Below the pieces are notes generated by a model. That model worked only from the letters and a program-made list of their open reading frames with translations, searched no databases and was not told the origin of the DNA. A stretch of DNA of 64,000 nt. It comes from Bin5 sp963662575 (GTDB lineage: Bacteria > Chloroflexota > Anaerolineae > Caldilineales > Caldilineaceae). Shown one piece after another: positions 61,201-64,000 of this stretch. How positions within the stretch are numbered: position 1 is the first letter of the stretch; the number at the start of each line of letters is the position of its first letter. The stretch spans positions 1,302,001-1,366,000 of the forward strand of contig OY759723.1 of the NCBI GenBank assembly GCA_963662575.1, written 5' to 3'. The position numbers and the translations under genes are program-made.

Positions 61201-61279
61201 ACCGACGTGCATCCAGATTTACATTCAGAAGCTCGTTCAGTCGCTCTCGATTCAGTTCTGAAGGGGCATGTATCATCAT
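58241..61279 (-). CDS. Large helical protein of unknown function (1012 aa), candidate defence gene
   Basis: I recognise no enzyme domain. The start region (LNELLNVNLDARRYFYAKADERWLDWLWQGGFLD) and the periodic W/L/F-rich helical stretches throughout suggest an alpha-solenoid, as in the non-catalytic part of large defence NTPases. The C-terminal ~150 residues (GLWINLEKEIFTPDWLAPRVRKTL, then WIEAFKALYRN, LEGGQRFWLLGEIV) look like a repeat-rich tail. No Walker A motif, no signal peptide and no membrane helix were seen. It starts 24 bp after the small HEPN-like gene, in the same operon. Composition is less GC-rich than the neighbours. Confidence 0.7.
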   Translation of the reverse strand: MMIHAPSELNRERLNELLNVNLDARRYFYAKADERWLDWLWQGGFLDPIKEEDPTLDGYRPPELDYLVRMAEKCPAKVVDIMLDVPIFTDARSQQAAHQFLRICRGLPVCQLARVVDKIRNERWVPLLAEVDPSVFAYEQMLKTLAEAGDYGSMVVLTGAVLSVRSKEELADKLSYTKTPFYFDHLLVTEVFPRLAAAASKCAEDAFALVTEVMAEVVLLGTQEDDRDREPMSSLDSLEQRIHSLKADTTVFEVPDRFSLLNVDFFELEPGKGKLPSHQRDVRELAAVVKILADRLIGEKGADQSSARKIYDTYVETLPDSSVTWRFRLYVWSLWPQVFREELRSAFFRLFEVVRPYEIMKWREFQKSLRRGFPVLSVEDKRIFVQKIIEMYSHRSEYEMDSGSHILSLILPFLSENPDLEEKARTAGFLLDPEYEPSPIMSDIGELREVIPQAPITQHEFGQLPIAEIAKKLRKEWTPEYLNAQESTHNTYAPLNASGVGNLIKNDMPLRLQQYIDGAKQFFDRGLLDPHYTYEYLSGIEKTIRDHRETASEANWDGVIDLLEEIKASGEKGPFARGGSKFDDFWHASWDAVHLVATDVLRDLFTEKDGRALIQFVKYREQSLGIIDYLLTHPQPSPEDEQDETPRGALDIRAMQRDPENRWFTDAFSMAVQTVRGRAFETLVFFSERDGPYLKDDVKRVYDRMLQGENTRALMSMVGRFLPSFYFREKGWICELLPQIFSQEPVKKRLYTAAWEGYLTNGLYREMFTDPEIQKLYHRGLALTSDDYPRHQNYVTNPDEGIAEHLALAFMYCDEDFGFDHPLFQAFWAKGNPKQHAYFVSFLGQEFVFRSDMHDFFENHPEGKHRLRDFWDWLLKNHNNPKTFKEFGLWINLEKEIFTPDWLAPRVRKTLQKSKGVLESENDLRQSSEQLSLEAPEDTLEIAQLHLLEGGVRGGQQQTIMRWDLGKTWIEAFKALYRNPATKVQTETLINQLVLEGGQRFWLLGEIVKDNQ

Positions 61280-61303
61280 GGCTGCCTCACCAAGCCCATA
61301 TAG

Positions 61304-61819
61304 TTACGGTGGTGGATCTTCACGTAGAAACTGATCAAACTCTCTGTGCAGATCAAGTTGTCGAGTCAATGCTTGCCCCATTGACACCTCAAAGTCGGCC
61401 AGGATGTCTTCAAAATCTGTCTTGGCCGATGAAGGACTATCGTGATGGGCAAGATTGGTTAAGCGCCCATATACCCTGCCAACTTCAACTGTAAGGGTTT
61501 CATCAAAGAGCGCTGCCCCATATCTTTGAAAAACCTCTTCTTTCCTATCCGGCACACTTTTGTGCTTGGGACTCCAAAGGGGGTAAAGAATCTCTCGCAG
61601 TGAGTGCGCAGCTTGAGCAATCCAATCGGTGTTGTTCAGACACTCAGCTCTGCTGGCGAAAATTGCCCCGCGGAACATTTCCGAGGGTAGTTTCACTTCT
61701 GATCTATACGGATCGTACAGTTCATCCAGACGCCGGCAAAGATTCTCTTGGTCAGGGGTTAAGCGAACTGGCGGCAGCGGGGTATTACCCGCCGGAATTG
61801 GTAACAGCGCATCTGCCAT
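61304..61819 (-). CDS. Small HEPN-like protein, first gene of the unknown operon
   Basis: A 171-residue, mostly helical protein. GRLTNLAHHD around residue 119 gives R119-x5-H125, which satisfies the R-x(4-6)-H pattern of HEPN ribonucleases, and it sits on a helix. The earlier QAAHSLREILYP helix is also histidine-bearing. The family is not recognised and the HEPN assignment rests on that motif. It precedes the 1012-residue gene by 24 bp. The promoter region just upstream has a TATAAT and GTCGGT/ACCGAC inverted repeats (61844-61877). Confidence 0.6.
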   Translation of the reverse strand: MADALLPIPAGNTPLPPVRLTPDQENLCRRLDELYDPYRSEVKLPSEMFRGAIFASRAECLNNTDWIAQAAHSLREILYPLWSPKHKSVPDRKEEVFQRYGAALFDETLTVEVGRVYGRLTNLAHHDSPSSAKTDFEDILADFEVSMGQALTRQLDLHREFDQFLREDPPP

Positions 61820-61843
61820 GATTTCAAATGCCTACATTGCCTA

Positions 61844-61877
61844 GTCGGTCAGTTCAACCAATTATACACCAACCGAC
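61844..61877 (-). promoter_or_regulatory. Promoter/operator candidate of the HEPN-like operon
   Basis: On the minus strand TATAAT is at 61861-61866, about 35 bp before the start at 61819. Inverted GTCGGT (61844-61849) and ACCGAC (61872-61877) flank it, a layout suitable for a repressor. No strong -35 is seen. Confidence 0.35.
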
Positions 61878-61968
61878 CTTCCTGTGTTACAGAGTTCTTG
61901 GTCGGCAGGCGGCGCAACTGTAAAGAATCCGTTGCAGGAGAACAGTCGATACAGGCGAAGTGCCCCTA

Positions 61969-63045
61969 TCATCCCCCCCAATCCGGAACCTCCACCATCT
62001 GCCCGCCTTGCAGCGCGCTCTCGTGCGCGCACATGCCGGGCAGCGCCATCCTCAGCGCGGCGTGGATGTCGAGCGGCGGCGGTGTATCGTCGCGGATACA
62101 GGCCACGAAATCCTGGACCATCATATACTCGGCGGTACCGTGTCCGCCCTGGGTCGCCTCGGCCGGCGCGTCGGTCACGTTCTCGGTGATCGGCATCTCG
62201 ATCATGTTGTTCAGATGCGGCACTGAATCCAGCCATGCGTTGGTCTGCAGCGGGCTGGTCGGCGGGCGCGAGGTCTCGAGGACGCCGTCGGTGCCGTAGA
62301 TCGAATAGTAGTGGAACATCGGCTCACGCGTGACGCCGAACGCGACCAGAATCTTGATCACGCCGCCGCTCGCCGTCTGCAAAATCGCCACTTCGGTGCC
62401 GGATTTGACGCGGACAGGCAGGTTGCCGGTTCCGCTGGTGACGCTCATGCCGCTGACCGCGACGCAGCGCTCACCCGTGACTTTAAGCAGGGGGCCGAGA
62501 CTGTGCGTGCAGTAGTGAATGGGCGGCATTGACGCGCGCCAGGTGGGTGAACCGTCCGCCTCGCGTAACAGATAGCGCGTGTCGTGTATGTACTCGGCCT
62601 CGGCGTACATGAAGTCGCCCAGCAGGCCCTGGCCCCACATCTCCCGCCAGCTCAGGATATGTGCCCAATAGCAGCAGTTCTCGGCCAGCATGAACTTCTG
62701 GCGCGGGTGGGCCTGCACCGCCGCGAGGATCTGGCGGCATTCGTCCATGTTGGTGGCCAGCGTGACTTCCTGCAGGACATGGCAGCCGGCCTCGAGCGCG
62801 GCCACGGTGTGCTCGCAGTGCAGAGGGACCGGGGAGGCGACGAAGACGATGTCCAGCCCGTGCGCCAGCATCTCGTCGTATGTGCTGCACAGGTGGGCCT
62901 GGGGGAAAAGGGCGCCGAACTGTTCGAGGGCGGCCGCGTCAATGTCGCAGCCGGCGACAACGCGGCAGTCGGGCATGAGGTCGAAGACGCGCGCCGGGCC
63001 AAGACCGCGGCGCAGCCCGACAACGCCTACACGATAACTACGCAT
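61969..63045 (-). CDS. Gfo/Idh/MocA family oxidoreductase
   Basis: A 358-residue NAD(P)-dependent sugar oxidoreductase from ATG 63045 with AAGGGAG upstream. RVGVVGLRRGLGPARVFDL is the Rossmann motif, IVFVASPVPLHCEHTVAALEAGCHVLQEVTLATNM contains the family E-x-x-x (E-K-P position, here E-V-T), and the C-terminal part binds the sugar. It replaces the usual EKP lysine with V-T, which is unusual and may alter activity. The neighbouring upstream gene is a relative. Confidence 0.9.
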   Translation of the reverse strand: MRSYRVGVVGLRRGLGPARVFDLMPDCRVVAGCDIDAAALEQFGALFPQAHLCSTYDEMLAHGLDIVFVASPVPLHCEHTVAALEAGCHVLQEVTLATNMDECRQILAAVQAHPRQKFMLAENCCYWAHILSWREMWGQGLLGDFMYAEAEYIHDTRYLLREADGSPTWRASMPPIHYCTHSLGPLLKVTGERCVAVSGMSVTSGTGNLPVRVKSGTEVAILQTASGGVIKILVAFGVTREPMFHYYSIYGTDGVLETSRPPTSPLQTNAWLDSVPHLNNMIEMPITENVTDAPAEATQGGHGTAEYMMVQDFVACIRDDTPPPLDIHAALRMALPGMCAHESALQGGQMVEVPDWGG

Positions 63046-63114
63046 AGCGAAACTCCCTTCCAAGACGAAGAAAAAAGTGAAAGGAGCGAGGAGGAAGAGA
63101 GCTCCTGCCCCTTC

Positions 63115-64000
63115 TCACTCCTCGCCAGCGGTGGCCTGGCGCAGGCGTGCGGCGCAGTCGATGCGGCGGCCGGTCGCCATGGATTCTTGCGCGGCGAAGG
63201 GGATGACCATGCCGGTCAGGATGGAGCGCGGGTCGTAGGCGCCCGTTGGGTTGGACTGGAGCCAGGCGACGAAGTCACGGTGGATGCGGAAATCAGCGCC
63301 GCCGTGTCCGCCGACAGCCGGCGGCAGTTCGATCGATTGCGGCTCCTCGCCGTTGCGCCAGAGAGTTACCGAAGCGCGCGGCTGCCCTGGCCGCACCGTA
63401 TGCATCACCACCTCCACCTGCCCCTCCGTGCCGTTGACGATGTAACGCCGCTCGTAATCCGGCCCGGAGGTGGTGAGATGGAAGGTGTAGAGGACGCCGT
63501 TGGCGAGCAGGCCGGAAATGGAGCAGACGTCGCCTGCGGTCATGGGCCTGTCGTCGCCTTCGGTCCAGATGTTGCGCGTGATCGTGGCTGTGCAATCCAG
63601 GACCTCTGCGCCCAGACAGTGCTGGATCGTGTCGGTATCGTGGGTGAGTTTTCCTTCGACCAGGGTAGAGGAGGGCGGCGTTCTGAAATGCTCCCACACG
63701 CCCTGCGACCAGCGGTTGCCGGTGTTGATGTGCCCCAGCACGCTCTGGATGCGGCCCAGGCTGCCCTCGTCGATGATGCGCTTCAAGGCCAGCGTGGCGG
63801 GAAAGCGGCGCAGGTTGAAGCCAATGAAGAGGGGATACTGGTGGCGGACTACCTCCTGATACAACTGCACCGTCTGCTCCCAGGAGAAGGCTACGGCCTT
63901 CTCGAGGAAGACGGGGATGCCCCGTTGCAGCGCGGCCAGCGCATGTTCCACATGATCGACGGCATAGCTGGCGACGAGTACGAAGTCGAGGTCGGGCGTA
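63115..64000 (-). CDS. Gfo/Idh/MocA family oxidoreductase, N-terminus beyond the window
   Basis: The frame is open to the right edge; in the window it reads DFVLVASYAVDHVEHALAALQRGIPVFLEKAVAF, where the E-K-A near the start corresponds to the E-K-P catalytic/NAD segment. FIGFNLRRFPATLALKRIIDEG and the C-terminal HGGADFRIHRDFVAWLQSN (metal- or substrate-binding H/D region) are standard. It probably forms an operon with the oxidoreductase at 61969, 69 bp downstream. The Rossmann start is outside. Confidence 0.9.
   Translation of the reverse strand, partial: TPDLDFVLVASYAVDHVEHALAALQRGIPVFLEKAVAFSWEQTVQLYQEVVRHQYPLFIGFNLRRFPATLALKRIIDEGSLGRIQSVLGHINTGNRWSQGVWEHFRTPPSSTLVEGKLTHDTDTIQHCLGAEVLDCTATITRNIWTEGDDRPMTAGDVCSISGLLANGVLYTFHLTTSGPDYERRYIVNGTEGQVEVVMHTVRPGQPRASVTLWRNGEEPQSIELPPAVGGHGGADFRIHRDFVAWLQSNPTGAYDPRSILTGMVIPFAAQESMATGRRIDCAARLRQATAGEE

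Overview
The window looks like chromosomal DNA from a GC-rich environmental bacterium, most likely a member of the Chloroflexota (Caldilinea/Anaerolineae-like). That placement is an inference from gene content: many sugar-acid and glycan enzymes, several phytanoyl-CoA dioxygenase paralogues, creatininase and DUF362 proteins, Uma2, HicAB, lipoprotein and Tat-dependent sugar-binding proteins, and a fused B12 diol dehydratase. No rRNA, tRNA or CRISPR array was seen. Most genes are catabolic and lie in short operons on both strands, with scattered toxin-antitoxin genes.

Layout. 1-15.5 kb: an amidohydrolase tail, an orphan MNT nucleotidyltransferase, a PPOX protein, GNAT and creatininase genes, a large membrane-anchored propeller protein, a fuconolactonase-like hydrolase, a DUF362 protein, hicAB, a PhyH dioxygenase, Uma2, an enolase-superfamily dehydratase, a LarA-type racemase, the tagaturonate epimerase UxaE and a class III aminotransferase. 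15.5-23.7 kb: a VOC protein, a B12 diol dehydratase (large and medium subunits fused, small subunit separate), an ABC exporter, a PLP desulfhydrase/deaminase and a propeller protein. 23.8-31.4 kb (minus strand): a glycan operon with an LplABC-type sugar transporter, ThuA, a medium-chain dehydrogenase and a GH67N-like protein. 31.8-34.3 kb: a decayed IS5-family element next to an AT-rich serine hydrolase. 34.8-39.7 kb: a peptide-type ABC transporter lacking ATPase genes, and a PHP phosphoesterase. 40.3-47.9 kb: a second PhyH, a nagA-like gene broken by a small transposable element, a second GH67N-like paralogue, a GH127 enzyme and another dehydrogenase. 48-53.8 kb: a second sugar ABC transporter (Tat-exported binding protein), a third PhyH and a second enolase-superfamily gene. 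53.8-61.8 kb: a MetE-like protein followed by a defence-island-like stretch: an AAA/OLD-type ATPase with a TOPRIM-like partner, orphan higA, an HpaI-type aldolase, and an unrecognised operon of a small HEPN-like protein and a 1012-residue helical protein. 61.9-64 kb: two Gfo/Idh/MocA oxidoreductases, the last cut by the window edge.

The most solid new observation is a family of roughly 285-306 bp non-autonomous elements (three complete copies, one partial) with GTAACTAC...GTAGTTAC-type ends and 8-bp target duplications. Their centre is a conserved GC-rich multi-hairpin. One copy splits a nagA-like gene exactly at its target duplication. Another has duplicated the Shine-Dalgarno of the dehydrogenase gene at 46852. 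The best candidates for an undescribed system are the HEPN-like/1012-aa operon (58241-61819) and the split ATPase/TOPRIM pair (54917-56733).

Taken together, the region reads as a plant-polysaccharide and sugar-acid utilisation zone: two sugar importers, glycosidase-like enzymes, lactonase, dehydratase, epimerase, racemase, aldolase and MDR or Gfo/Idh dehydrogenases. Toxin-antitoxin remnants, small transposable elements and probable defence genes punctuate it.
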